In this document: positions 39,168-50,926 of the stretch, piece after piece | Position numbering within the stretch: position 1 is the first letter of the stretch | How the letters are laid out: the number at the start of each line of letters is the position of its first letter | Origin: Linepithema humile | Taxonomy: Eukaryota > Arthropoda > Insecta > Hymenoptera > Formicidae | Length of the DNA stretch: 64,000 nucleotides | Assembly: GCF_040581485.1 (NCBI RefSeq) | Contig: NC_090128.1 | Location: 4,774,001 to 4,838,000, forward strand | Direction of reading: 5' to 3' | Notes under the pieces: generated by a model | Databases searched by the model: none | The model's input: only the letters and a program-made list of their open reading frames with translations | What the model was told of the DNA's origin: nothing | Translations under genes and position numbers: made by a program

Positions 39168-41088
39168 TTCAAAATAAACCTTAGATATAAAATGGTTCAG
39201 ACTTTCCCATATATTGATATGTATTTATAAGAGTTTATTAATGAGTTTAAATTGAAGTACCAAATGAAAGACTTTGTAAAGTATTTATTAAATACTTATA
39301 TAAAAGTGTTTTATTTTTACAATAAATGACTAATGAAATAAAATGTACGGGTATGTATATAAAATATGTATGAATATATGTGTAAGTAAACAAAAGTACT
39401 TTTTAATTAATTTTTTTTTTTTTTTTTTCGGTTTATATAATACTACATACAATAATTTAATATAACATTAAAGCGTATAATATTTAAATAAAAACTTAAT
39501 CACTGTTTATTGAAATATTATTTTGGTTTACAGAACATTATCTAATATGAAATTATCGTAATTGGGATAAATTATTATCAAAATTATTATATACATGCAA
39601 CAAAAGTATTGTATTTTCTTATTGTATTTAGATATTTAACATATTGCTAAAGTTGAATATGCTTTTTTAAATATGTAAGGTAAATAGAAAACATTTTCAA
39701 GTAAAAAGAATTATAATTTTAGAATTTCCTAATTTTATTTATTATTTATGAGTGGATTAATATTATAATAACTTGGTGTTAATTAAATTACATTTTTATG
39801 ATGTATTTAAATGTTCATTGTCAATATATCGATCAAATATATGTGGCGCAATACACGTGGTCAGTCATAAGTTGGCGCTGGAAATAAAAGTAATAATGTT
39901 GAAACATATAACAACAGAAAATTATTCCTTAATTGCTTCTTTGATATTTGTAATTGCTTCACTTAATTAATTAATATTAATAATGCTGTTATACGAAAAC
40001 TGTTATCACTGTTTACTTAGCAAATACCCATATTTTAATTTTTTAATTTTCTTTAAAATCTGTTCTAGAAAAAACGCTCATTAATTGCTCTCTTTTTCTC
40101 GTGGATAAAATTTTAAGTTTTTGAGTCTTTATGAAAATTAATAGGTGTTGAATATTTGGTGCGTTTGTAATACTTCGTTTAGTATGTATTGCATCGAGTT
40201 TATAGTTTGATGATGCGATTATAATTACAACGTAGATTCTTTTAAAAGATCGCAATCACTTTTAAAGGAAATATTATGATGACAACATAAAAAATAAATG
40301 TAGAATGTTTGTGTGAAAAGTTGTGATGAAAATGCTAACAAATTCAATAATGAACGCTTGTGCCGAAAAATTTGCATTTTGTCGGAAAATACACCTCCAA
40401 ATAAGTTTTAATTGGAAATGTAAAACTGTATAAAATTCTAATCAGATATTAATACAAATTCTTTATTTTTACAAGAATTAATTGTAACAAAATTAAATCC
40501 GTTGAAATATATAAGTGTAAGGAAAACCAAACATTTCTCTCATTTTTATTTTACTTTGTTTACTATGTTTTTTTTATTTTTACACACATTGAATACATTA
40601 TACTATGTAGAATAATTTAAAAACATCAAAACATGTAATTTTAATTAAGAACAATCAACGTTTTTTGAGATATCTATATAATTTAAAAATATTGTATACT
40701 TTCTATTCTTTTTTTACGAAAATTGAACGAAGTTAGCGTTTCATAATTTATAGACGACATTCGATGTAAAAGCTTCGCGAAACTTAGTTTTAATTGGTTG
40801 GACTCAAACTATGATGTGTAATCTTGAAATTACAACAATGTAAATAAAGTAAATAACATCTGTATCGAGATGCAAGAAAACGTTTTATTGAAAAATAAAA
40901 TAATACGAAATGTATAATATTGTTGCATTATTATATTATTTATGAAATATTATACTTATATACTTTATGATGAGTGTATGGTTCAGATTATCATTATTGC
41001 AATTATTTAGTGCGAGCATCGTGATATTTGCAATAGGCATCCTAAGAAAACCATACCATACGGTGTATCACAACGATGATATTCGTAA

Positions 41089-41309
41089 TTTATCAGCCAC
41101 GTTATTAGTAGACAATGCGCAAGCTCTATGATTATAGAAAGAGGAATCGGCGAAGGATCGACTGCGATCCTGTATGCTGTTACATTTAGTCGTCTATGGG
41201 TAACAGACGTCTCCTGATCTCGCGATTTACTTAGACATGTACGATTAGGTCAGAAATTTGGACATATCAAACTTGATTCTTCTTAAGAAAAGAAATCTAC
41301 TAAAACTTG
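41089..41309 (+). promoter_or_regulatory. Unit 10 conserved promoter/first-exon block
   Basis: Perfect inverted-repeat arms at 41154-41171 (centre ACTG, as in units 3 and 5). Donor CTTG/GTAAGTAA has GT at 41310; the acceptor ends at 42196. Confidence 0.6.
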
Positions 41310-42275
41310 GTAAGTAATCTTTAATCAATTTTATCGTACGTTAAATTTACTTTTACTATTCAATTAGACTTAAAAATATTAAAATTTAACCTTTTAACAT
41401 TATTTAAACGGTTCTCGTTTTTTTATTTTTTCAATAACTATCTTGTTATATGCAGTTTTGTGAAAAGTAAAAGAGATGACAAACAAAGAATTTAGTTTAA
41501 CATGTTTTATATCACGGAGAAGATTTTATATGAAAAGTTACTATGTACGGCAGTAGTTGCAGACCATGAAAGAATTATAAAAATTTTTACTATGTTTTTC
41601 ACATGTGTAACACAGTAATACAAAATTATTTTTGACATAAAATTTTCTTCTTTATTCAGCAAGAATGGATATAATATGGATAATTTTTGCTCTTGTATAA
41701 GTATATCTTATGCACTAACGTCTTCTTTTGTCAAAGTGATGTGTTTAATATTCATACACGCATCGTAACTACAACGCAAAGATTTTTCACGCTATAATTA
41801 TCTTATGCTTTAATCGCGACGAAAACCGAATAATGCCGAACGTACGAATTCCATTCGTACGAATAAGACTAATAGACACAATCATAACTTTGCGGTAGTT
41901 TCTTACATAGGAAGCATATCGAAAGAATAGCCGTTAATATTTTACAATGTTATTCACATTTTCTCTACAGAGCTATATTTCATTTTTTTGGAATATGTAT
42001 GCACGTGATAAATAATAAACAGTGTTAATTATACAATTTAAAGTTATTGTAAAGAACAAATAAACTTACGTTCTCTGTTGAAACAACTATAAATTCATGT
42101 ACATAAATCAGATTGGATTTTATGATTCACTTGTCTGTACATTAATCTTTTTTTATATATGATGTTATGATCAAAATTAAATTTATGTAATTTCAGATCA
42201 GTCCGTATACTAATTATTGATAATAAACTTTTCAGAGAAGCATATATTATATTGATCAAGACAACGCATAAGAAG

Positions 42276-42908
42276 ATGAGTTTCAAAATAAGCTTGTTAT
42301 TCATGCTTGTCACCTTCAGCACGTTTAGCACGGTATACATGCGTCCATCAAAAAGAGAGGAATCCCGTTCACGTAAGACACTAAAATTAAAGGAAGCGTT
42401 ATAAAAGCGTTTTATTTCTCTTACATTGTACACGCACAGTATAATCTTTTATTTTATTTGCTATTATGATACTTTTCATATAATTTGGAAAACTCAAATT
42501 GTTAATTACTATTTAATGTATATATTTGGTTATCATAAATTGCTACAAATATCAGAAATATAAAATTGTCTGTTTAATTTTACTGGATAAATAGAATAAA
42601 TATTAAACTGTGTATAAACTGATATATTTTTTTTCATAGTTCACTGCATGCGTTGTGATTTAAGTTCTTGCACAATGTATTTCTGTCTTGCAGGACCTGC
42701 TTTTTGTAATACTTTTCGTGACTATGGTGAAAGGTGCAGATGGTGGTCTTCTTGCGCCGAGCAGTTGAGATATTGGTATAATACGAGTAACAGAAAATGT
42801 GAAGTTTTTTTATACGGTGGTTATGGAGGAAATCAAAATAATTTTCTAACGGAGGACCTGTGTATTGATTCGTGTCAGGATGATGTAGATTTCGAGTTGC
42901 ACCTTTGA
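42276..42908 (+). CDS. K10, secreted Kunitz-like peptide, 14-38 bridge lost
   Basis: Exons 42276-42372 and 42694-42908 (GT 42373, AG 42693, phase 1) give 103 aa. Here the acceptor is TTGCAG instead of TTACAG. Signal peptide, RPSKR, then EESRSR. Cysteines are at 37, 47, 53, 68, 89 and 93; position 38 is Tyr76 (FLYGGYGGNQNNF). The loop is RWWSS between C47 and C53. Aligned without gaps to K2, the codon pair AGG-TGC here (Arg-Cys) faces TGC-CTC there (Cys-Leu), so the loop-opening cysteine sits one codon later. The C-terminal tail is longer than in other copies (DFELHL). This is the last unit before the array ends. Confidence 0.86.
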
Positions 42909-43738
42909 TATAAAATTGTTAAGAATTTTTCATATATTAATATGTATTTATAATAGTTTGATATTGACTTTAAATAGAATTAACTAAATGAAAGACTTTG
43001 TGTAGTTTTTATAAAATGCTTGTAAAAGTGTCTTATTTTTACAATAAATGACTGTAATAAAATAAAATTTACGGATATGTTTATAAAATATATACAAATA
43101 TTTGTATAAATAAAAAGAAGCACATCTTTATTTTTTTATTTTTTTATTTTTGTTGCTGTGTTAGGTATATAATACTATATACAATGATTTAATAATATTA
43201 AACCATATAAGAATTTAAGGTAAAATATATCGGTGTTAATTGAATAATATGTGTGTTTAAAAAATATTATCTTATATGGAATTATTGTAATTGTACTAAA
43301 TTATTATCAAAACTATTACACACGCAACAGAAGTGTTGTATTCTTTCCTTACATTTCATACAGATATTTAACATATTGTAAAAGTTTGCTGTTTTTTTAA
43401 ATATGTGACGTAAGTGATAAATATTTTTTCTCAAGTAAAAAAAATTATAATTTTAGAATTTTTTAATTTTATTCATTATTTATGAGTAAATGAATATTTT
43501 TATAATAACTTGATGTTAATTAAATTACATTTTTATGATGTATTTAAATGTTCTTTGTCAATATATCGATCAAATATATGTGGCGCAATACACGTAGTCA
43601 GTCGTGCACCAGTCATAAGTTGGCGCTGAGAATAAAAGTAATAATGTTAAAACATATAGCAACAGAAAATTATTCTTTAATTGCTTCTTCGATATCCGTA
43701 ATTGCTTTACTTAATTAATTGATATTAATAATGCTGTT

Positions 43739-45408
43739 GATTGATATTTTTGAAAGTACAATGTACAAAACAAAGAGGTAATTATTATTTTTATGTCTAC
43801 TTTAGTTACTAATAAATAATTAATTTCTTAGTTAATTATTAAAGACTAGAGTTCTTTCACGCAGAAATTCAGCGAATACTTCTTTTATAGATTCTTGAAC
43901 ATTTTCTAAGATTCTTAAGTCATTTTCTCGTGGATAAAAACTCTTGGAATTTATAAGTATCACTGCGCGTTCTAAGTATCACTGTAAGATGATGTTCCTC
44001 TGCCGTGAAACGGTGCTTAAGCACTTTCGGACTCACGCATTGTTCAAATATTTTGATTATGGCTACGCAGCACGACGCATGTTAGTTCGTCTGGCACGGG
44101 TTTCGCGAACAAGCGAGCGCACAAACGATCTCATTACTGGCGTCTCACCGAATAATATTACGCCGTAGCTGACGCAAAGCGAGCGTTAGAATTTCGGACT
44201 CGGGCGACGGCAGAGAGAAAGAAAAAAAAAAAGAAGGGAGATGGGCATCTTGATAAATAGGAAAACGAGTCATTTCGTGGATTTATGAGGGCCGCTATCG
44301 ATGCCGCCGATCGCCACTCGCGCCGGAGAGTTCCGTCTTGCTACACACGTTTGAATAATTAATTTGGTCTCCAAGTATTGGTGATGCAGCGCGTTGCTCC
44401 CCGAGATTGCGAACGACTGCACGCTCACGCTTGTCCAGTATATTTAAGATAGTCAGTGACCGACAGTGGCCCGGATTTTTAAATTACAAAAGCAAGTTGG
44501 AAATCCTTTCCGTGTGTGATATTTTATTCTCCATCCGGAAATGTGCATATTTCCATTATTCATTTCTATTCAAAGAAACACGCAGAAAATTGTAAAAGAA
44601 AACGCTGTAGCCTATTGAGCTTAAAGTTCTTTAAGATTATTTCAAATAATCTGTAATTTGCCATCAAATTTGAGATAGAAATCTGTGAATTATTTATAAT
44701 TTACGAAATAGAACGTATTTAAAGAATCGGAATCAATTTAGAAATTCGAGATTCTCAAATAGACGTTCCGAGTATAGTTTTCAGAATAAGCGTAATTTTT
44801 TAGTTGCAAATATTTCATTGTTTTAATTATTATCGCACACTGATGATGACTTTTAGAACATACACGCGGAAGACAGATCGACATTATAATTCTTGCTTAG
44901 AAGCTTGTCTTTATACGATCCGATATGTCTTTGCTCATATTTCGCTTCGATAATCAAGGGCGATATCTTGCGTTGCATTCACCCATTGGATGACGTTAGA
45001 AAAACGAAGCCGAAGTTTCCTATTTCACGAGCGTAAGCATTTCAAAAACTGAAAGACAGGCCAAAAGAAGAAGAGGGAAAGTTCTACGCGATCTGTCAGT
45101 CACGGTCGTCGGCGGCGTCCGGTAGTGCGTTCGTCGTATCAAAGGAAGAAAGGTAAATCCAGGAGGAAATACATGTTCGCGAGTAAAGGAGGAAGACGCG
45201 TTTGTGTTCTGTGGCGAGGGATGCGCGCAGAGACCAGCCGGAACGTCGGAATATAAATGTGAATTCCCGGCGATGCTGTCCGCTGAGATCGATATGCTAA
45301 GCAGATGAACGGGCGGACGAACGGACGTATGCGCGTATGAGCGAGCGTATATGTACGTCGGCGAGCTTGCAGCATCGATCGATATACAGCCTCGATAAAA
45401 GGAGACAC
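43739..45408. other. Spacer between array and neverland; no gene seen
   Basis: Array similarity stops abruptly at about 43738. The left part is AT-rich; from about 43950 GC content rises. Short open frames here (for example 43944-44168 and 44407-44595) match no family that I recognise and look like chance frames. I see no RNA gene. Confidence 0.6.
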
Positions 45409-45489
45409 GTCGAAACCCGACGAGGACGAAGAAGCAGAAGAAGAAGAGGAGGAGGCAAGAGCGCGAGGAGGAGACGGAGACGAGGAGTC
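45409..45489. other. Purine-rich GA tract upstream of neverland
   Basis: A long run of GAGGA/GAAGAA-type purines on the + strand, lying 230-350 bp before the predicted neverland promoter. Such tracts can bind GAGA-type factors, but that is inference. A TATATAAG at 45528-45535 lies downstream of it without a clear initiator. Confidence 0.45.
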
Positions 45490-45721
45490 GGGGCTGTTTT
45501 AGATCTGGTGATATAAGGTTGGCGCGATATATAAGCCGCTCGTTCGCTCGCCCGCGTCTCTGCCCGTGGCCGGGCATACATAATCGGATGACCAAGTCGT
45601 TTACGTGACACAACAGCCGTGCCGATCGCGACGGACGAACGAACGGACGGACGAACGGCGGCGCTTCGGGAAAAAACACACGCATTTCGATAGATACGGC
45701 CGGTCGATAGGACGGCCGGCG

Positions 45722-45760
45722 TATATAAGCCGTCGGATGGACCTCCCGTGCGTTTCAGTC
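45722..45760 (+). promoter_or_regulatory. Predicted neverland core promoter
   Basis: A TATATAAG box at 45722-45729 is followed by TTTCAGTCA with the arthropod initiator consensus TCAGT, whose A is at 45757. The spacing is 33-35 nt, slightly long but plausible. It would give a 5' UTR of about 780 nt before the ATG at 46534 if no 5' intron exists. The UTR is strongly pyrimidine-rich at 46080-46330. Confidence 0.5.
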
Positions 45761-46533
45761 ACCCGAAAAGTCTTATAGGAGATCCCGACGGTGTCTCTTT
45801 TTCCGCGTCTCCGTTCACCAAGGCTAGTCTTTCCCTTGTCGTTCCCTTGTCATCCGCGGCGACGAGCCCTATCGTCCTTTTACTTTTTCTTTCTGTCCTG
45901 TTCACCGCGCGCCCCCACCTTCGCGCGTACCCTCCGGGTATTCTGCGTTCCCCGCGTCTTCGCGTAAAAGACTCCCCCGTCCCTTATTCCTGCGGCTGTA
46001 GGTCTCGCATACGCACCGTCGCCGCTGACGCACACGCACGTGCGCTTACATACTAACTAAGTAACTGCACCGCGCGCCCATCGCCGCATCCTCTCTCCCT
46101 TTTCTCTTCTCTCCCTCGCGCACGCCACGCCGTCGTCTTTGTCCCCATCCTGTCCTATCTTGTCAGGAGTCCTCCTTTTTTCTTGTCCCGTTCCCGGCAA
46201 ACACGCGCGCGGGCTACTGCACCGGTAGCTTCCCCCATCCCTCCCCTCTTTTGTTTGCCCTTCCGATCCGTCTAACTCTCTCTTTCTTCTTCTTTCTCCC
46301 CTTCTAATCCAGTCTCTCCCGTCTGCTTCTCCTTCATCGTTTCTGGCCGTTTTGTTTTGCACGATCTCGTTTATCTCTCGCGCACTCTTCTCGCCCTCCG
46401 ATCCCTCCCATATACATTACGCGCGAGCGTCAAGAGGAGCGAGGATTCGTGAGCTCCGCATCTACCTACACCTGTCGGAATAAGAGAGTCCGGAGACGGA
46501 CACCGAGAGTGCGGGATATCGCTTGACACAAAA

Positions 46534-49256
46534 ATGACGATGTTGGAATGGTACGTCGGAATCGCGGGCACCCTGCTGGCCCTCATCTACTTCGCGTACT
46601 TTTTCAAGTTTAATTGGATCAGAGTGAGTAGCGGCTTCGAAAACGACTTTACGCAAATTTTATTCCAAATTTATTCGTTCTACTATCGGCTTCATATTTA
46701 TGTTATAGGATCTGCGAGCAGAAAATCGGAAAATCGGTAGTGTTTGTGTGGGATCGAAAAATAGGAAGGTGGGTAAACTACCACCGGTTTATCCTAACGG
46801 ATGGTTCGTTCTGCTCGAAAGTTTACAGTTAAAAAAGAATCAAGTGAAACACGTGTCCGCTCTTGGAGAGAATTTTGCAGTATTCAGGTGCAGTATGAGT
46901 GCAGTATGAGTGCAGAATTTTCGTCGACGAATGAAATAAAGTTTGAATGACGCGAGCAAAAAAATTCATGTACAAAAAATTAAAATTAAATATCCTAGTA
47001 GAAAATAAAAGCGAAAGCCATTGTTTGAAAATTAGAAAGTAAAGCAAAAATATATCTTTATAATGTAATACTTATTTTAGATGCTATTTTATATTTTACG
47101 AAATATTAAAAAATTATTATTATTTATTATCTAATTAGATTTAATTAAAATTTTGAATTAAAATGATATGTCTAGTTTAATTTGTACTGACATTTCTTTG
47201 AATATTTCTTGAAATTTTATATTAATTTAAAGTTTCGGAAGATATGTTATTTAATCTAGAAATAAGACACTCTGCATTTGTTATATAATATTTTATCAAT
47301 TTCTCTTCAAGAACCGAAAAAGGCGTTGTCAACATTTTAGACGCGTATTGCCCGCATTTGGGGGCGAATATGGCCGAGGGTGGTCGTGTCAAAGGAGATT
47401 GCTTGGAATGTCCTTTTCACAGCTGGACGTTTCGCGGAGCGGATGGTTTCTGCGACAACGTGCCTTATGCCGAAAAAGGTATTGATAGAATTTTATATAT
47501 TTTCAATTTCGCATATTGCGCACAGCGGCACCCATTTACCTTTTCACTCCCGAAGTACATCGACCAAGATATCGGGTGTTTTCGCAACCTTGAAACTGCA
47601 TTCCTGCATCGAGATGTCTATTTGTGCATACACACAAATATTTGCATCTGATCGGCCGCTTTTCGCGAATCATGATTCATGAATCATTCATTCATGTATC
47701 ATGATACATCGCGTGTTAATACAACTATTCGCAATTCTCACTTTATTATTATATCGAGAAATACTCAAGATTAAGAAGAAAAAATTAAATTAACAGAACC
47801 AGTAGCAATATTCAATTGCGTCGTTTCTAATTTTATTCTTTTTTTTTATAATTTGCAGTGCCGCACATTGCGCGAGTGAGAACCTGGAAGTGCTGCGAAG
47901 TGAACCACCTCATCTTCGTCTGGTATCACGCTGAATCCATCGAGCCGGACTGGCAGCCCCAGCCGCAACCATGCATCTCCAACGGGTCATGGCGCTTCCA
48001 AGGTCGCAATGAATTCCTCATTAACTGTCACATACAGGTTCGTCGCGCATTTGATTTGATAAAACCACCCCAACACGATGTAATTATCATGGAAACTAGG
48101 ATAAAGCGATCCGTTCGTACGAGGCAATTGATTTCTTCTTGTCGCTCTTTGAATTTTTCAATTTTTAAATTTTTGCTTTTTGTTAGTAAATTCAATTTGT
48201 GAAAGTTCTTCATCAGGATTTCGATCAGTGCGTTTCGTATTTCGATTAGTGCTGACTTTATGTATTCTCAGACTATTACGCTGTTATGCTATCGCATTAC
48301 TATTACGGTGTCAGTTGCATCGATAGCCGCATAATTAACAATTACGAAATCAGGCATAGCTTTTAATTACAATACAATCGGCTTTCTTGATACCCAGTTT
48401 GCAAAATCAATATATTCAGATTTTTTACGCATGAAAGTAAATCAAATTCGAAGCGTTCTTATTTCTTCCCGGAGAGAATTTAAGTTTCGTCTGAAACATA
48501 ATCTTGATTATTTGTCATTTCCGAGAAGTTTGACATTCTGAGGAATGTAATATAAAATAATGCTCGCAGGATATAGCTGAAAATGGGGCCGATTACGCGC
48601 ATCTCAACGCCCTACACAGTCCGGCAATGTTTTTTTCTGGCTGGCTAAAGCCTTGGCTGGCACGGCATTCGTGGACCAACGCGAGGTGGCGACCGCACTG
48701 CTCGTATTCCGATACGGACGCAGAAACGGACGCGAAAACGGAAGCGGCGAGTGCGGAGGTGCGAGTGAAATTGAACGGCACGTCGATTCACCAGATTTCC
48801 AATCATCCCGCGGAGAACGGAATCACCAGGCGGGAGAAGCACAAAGCCGGCATGCAGATGCGCCACGCTCTAATTCTGCTGGAACGCTTTACCTTGCTCG
48901 CGTTCGACGTGTATGTCGAATTGACCGGACCAGGCTACGTCGAGCTGATGCTCGACTCGCCGTTCGGCCGCATATGCATCCTGCAGACGGTCACGCCGGT
49001 CGAACCGCTGTTGCAACGAGTGACCCATCAGATCTACTCGCCACCCCTAATAGCGCCCTACGCGAAAGTGGTCTTTCTAGGCGAGTGCCTGATGTTCAAG
49101 CGCGACGTCGAGATCTGGAATCACAAGCAGTTTCAGCGACAGCCCATCCTGGTGCGCGAGGACCGTGCTATTGTTGCGTACCGCCGCTGGTACTCGCAAT
49201 TCTATTCCGCTCAGAGCCCGACATATCAAAATGCTACGAAGAGCTTGCAGTGGTAG
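46534..49256 (+). CDS. nvd: Neverland, Rieske cholesterol 7-desaturase
   Basis: Five exons: 46534-46623, 46709-46887, 47312-47478, 47859-48037 and 48570-49256. All junctions are GT-AG and in frame (phases 0, 2, 1, 0), giving 433 aa, the usual neverland length. Residues 5-24 form an N-terminal membrane anchor. KVGKLPPVYPNGWF precedes the Rieske [2Fe-2S] site: C103-P-H105, then C123-P-F-H126, the expected CxH-x17-CxxH. The non-heme iron motif E209-x3-D213-x2-H216-x4-H221 is complete. The C-terminus has WNHKQF and RRWYSQFYS. Neverland converts cholesterol to 7-dehydrocholesterol, the first committed step of ecdysteroid synthesis in the prothoracic gland. The start is the ATG in ACAAAAATG at the head of the anchor. 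No defect is visible. The next gene, CYP-A, is convergent. Confidence 0.93.
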
Positions 49257-49590
49257 CGGCATTGCAGAATTGTGGACGCTGCACACTGTCGAGGTCCGAA
49301 TTCCGTTAATCGCGTTGATAGATTCGGACTTCAAAGCAAGCTCGATGCTTGAATACAAAAAAAATCGCCTCACTTGTTTGCAATTATTGATGTAAGACTT
49401 ATTTTAGACCAGAGATGGGAATTAGTTGCAATTTTCGGCTCGATTTTCTGATTCACGCCCACTGTCCTCTCCTTGCCGCTCGTATTCTAGTAACGAGTCA
49501 CCAAACAACCCGTAATTAAGATGCGCGATACTCAGTCTTAGGAATGTCCATATCACAAATGCAATAAGATAATAAATATAAGACAATAGA

Positions 49591-49662
49591 TTTCCACGTC
49601 ACCTGTGAGGTACTGTTATTAACGCATTCTTCAACAATAGTATCTCACAGGTGATGTGGAAA
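49591..49662. repeat. Hairpin inside the hAT-type element
   Basis: TTTCCACGTCACCTGTGAG and its near complement CTCACAGGTGATGTGGAAA face each other across about 30 nt. Part of the internal structure of the larger element; no function assigned. Confidence 0.6.
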
Positions 49663-49670
49663 TTTATATA

Positions 49671-50040
49671 CAGGGTGATTCAAAATAACCTGATGTCCTT
49701 GCAATGCCATATTCTTGAGCGAATTCTGAGACGATTTTTCCTTTTACAAAATTTTGTCCAAAGCTTTTCGAGTTATAATTGAAAATAGTTTGCTTACGAG
49801 TCCGATACAACGGACAGACAGGGACGGTGTAATGTGTCATGAGACGATAGTAAACACTTGACAGTCTCATTATACGTTGCGCGTCCCTGCCTGCCCGTTG
49901 TACCGAACTCGTAAGTTGCTATTTTTAATTACAACTCGAAAATTAAGCTTTGGACAAAATTTTGTAAAAGGAAAAATCGTCTCAGAATTTGCTCAAGAAT
50001 ATGGCATTGCAAGGACATCAGGTTATTTTGAATCACCCTG
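49671..50040. mobile_element. 370-bp TA-flanked palindromic MITE nested in the hAT element
   Basis: Ends CAGGGTGATTCAAAATAACC and complement, with TA on both sides (49669-49670, 50041-50042), as in Tc1/mariner-derived MITEs. The arms cover almost the whole element with many small differences. It starts with the same CAGGGTG as the 7.2-kb element at 31492 but is otherwise different. Confidence 0.75.
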
Positions 50041-50218
50041 TATATCCCATATTTATTAACTTGTTGCATTTGTGATATGGACATTCCTGAGGTTGAGTAT
50101 CGCGCGCCTTAGTTACGTGCGTTGTTAGCGCTAGCATGCAAGCGGCAAAGAGGGACAGTAGGCGTCAACCAGAAAATCGAGCCGAAAGTTGCAACTAATT
50201 CCCATCACTGTTTTAGAC

Positions 50219-50926
50219 GATTTATAGTTTGATAAATAGAATTTTGTTTATAATTATGCGCTATGTAAAATATAAAACACTCGAATCGAAGAATCAAAGT
50301 ACACATTTTTACTAGAATAATACATAACATCAGTAATTAATAAATCGTCTAAGGTCAGGATTTAAGTAAAACTCAAAAGAGATTTTTCAATATTTGTTAC
50401 ATACTTTGATTTCATGAAAATGATCAAACCGCGTCAATTCCAACGCTAAATATTGGTATTTCTTTTGTATCAACTATACTCGCTTAGCCTGAACATGACA
50501 TACATTTATTTATTAACTTGTATTCGCTAACGACACTTTGATATACGAGCGCAGCGCGTATTTATTTGATAAATCTCTGAAAAAGAATGGAAACTTTATA
50601 TATAATATAGAGATAGATATATTTTTTAATAAATTAACACGCATATCGAAAAAATACGTGTTTAATACAATATTTAAAATATTTAACAATACTTAAATAT
50701 TTAAAAAATTTCAGAATTTTTATATTCATCGCAGATAAATATCTTCGTCTTGAAAAAGAAGTGCAATAAGTTTAAAATAATCGAATTTTTATCAGGGTAT
50801 CAATATATTATTATTATCGTTTTATACACTTGCCGGAAAAGTGTTTTGACTTATTTCAAATGTATATACGCAGTTATGACAATATACTATAAGAATTATA
50901 AATAAAATAGTATACAAAACGAGAAA
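50219..50926. other. AT-rich spacer between neverland and CYP-A; no gene seen
   Basis: Intergenic DNA between two convergent genes. I see no coding, RNA or repeat structure that I can support, apart from low-complexity A/T runs. Confidence 0.6.

Larger units (their letters stand above)
1..43738 (+). repeat. Tandem array of ten Kunitz-like gene units
   Basis: Ten head-to-tail copies of one gene-sized unit. Boundaries taken at a shared motif (TACAACAATGTAAATA or close) fall near 1, 3572, 7357, 11177, 14678, 18665, 22361, 26101, 29799 and 40831. Units are about 3.5-4.0 kb; unit 9 is 11.0 kb only because of a 7.2-kb insertion, and unit 10 is cut short near 43738, where similarity to the other units stops. 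The array is probably also open at the left edge, since position 1 starts exactly on the unit boundary. Outside the three exons of each unit the DNA is AT-rich and repeated between units (3' flank, spacer, intron 1); I see no other gene in it. Confidence 0.93.
49410..50210. mobile_element. 801-bp hAT-type non-autonomous element
   Basis: Ends CAGAGATGGGAATTAGTTGC and CCCATCACTG with a perfect 8-bp duplication TTTTAGAC (49402-49409, 50211-50218), diagnostic of hAT. Long imperfect inverted repeats run inward. It lies 150 bp after the neverland stop, and the first AATAAA after that stop is inside it (49571). It carries a nested element and a hairpin. Its end sequence is related to the MITEs at 58117 and 61268. 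Confidence 0.85.

Noticed and set aside
45528..45535. Second TATATAAG upstream of neverland
   Set aside because: No initiator at the right distance; the box at 45722 has one.
45020..45685. 221-codon minus-strand frame upstream of neverland
   Set aside because: Low-complexity Arg/Ser/Pro composition over a GC-rich, purine-skewed region; no domain recognised.
48653..49309. 218-codon + strand frame overlapping neverland exon 5
   Set aside because: Shadow of the real frame, which continues the Rieske oxygenase sequence exactly.
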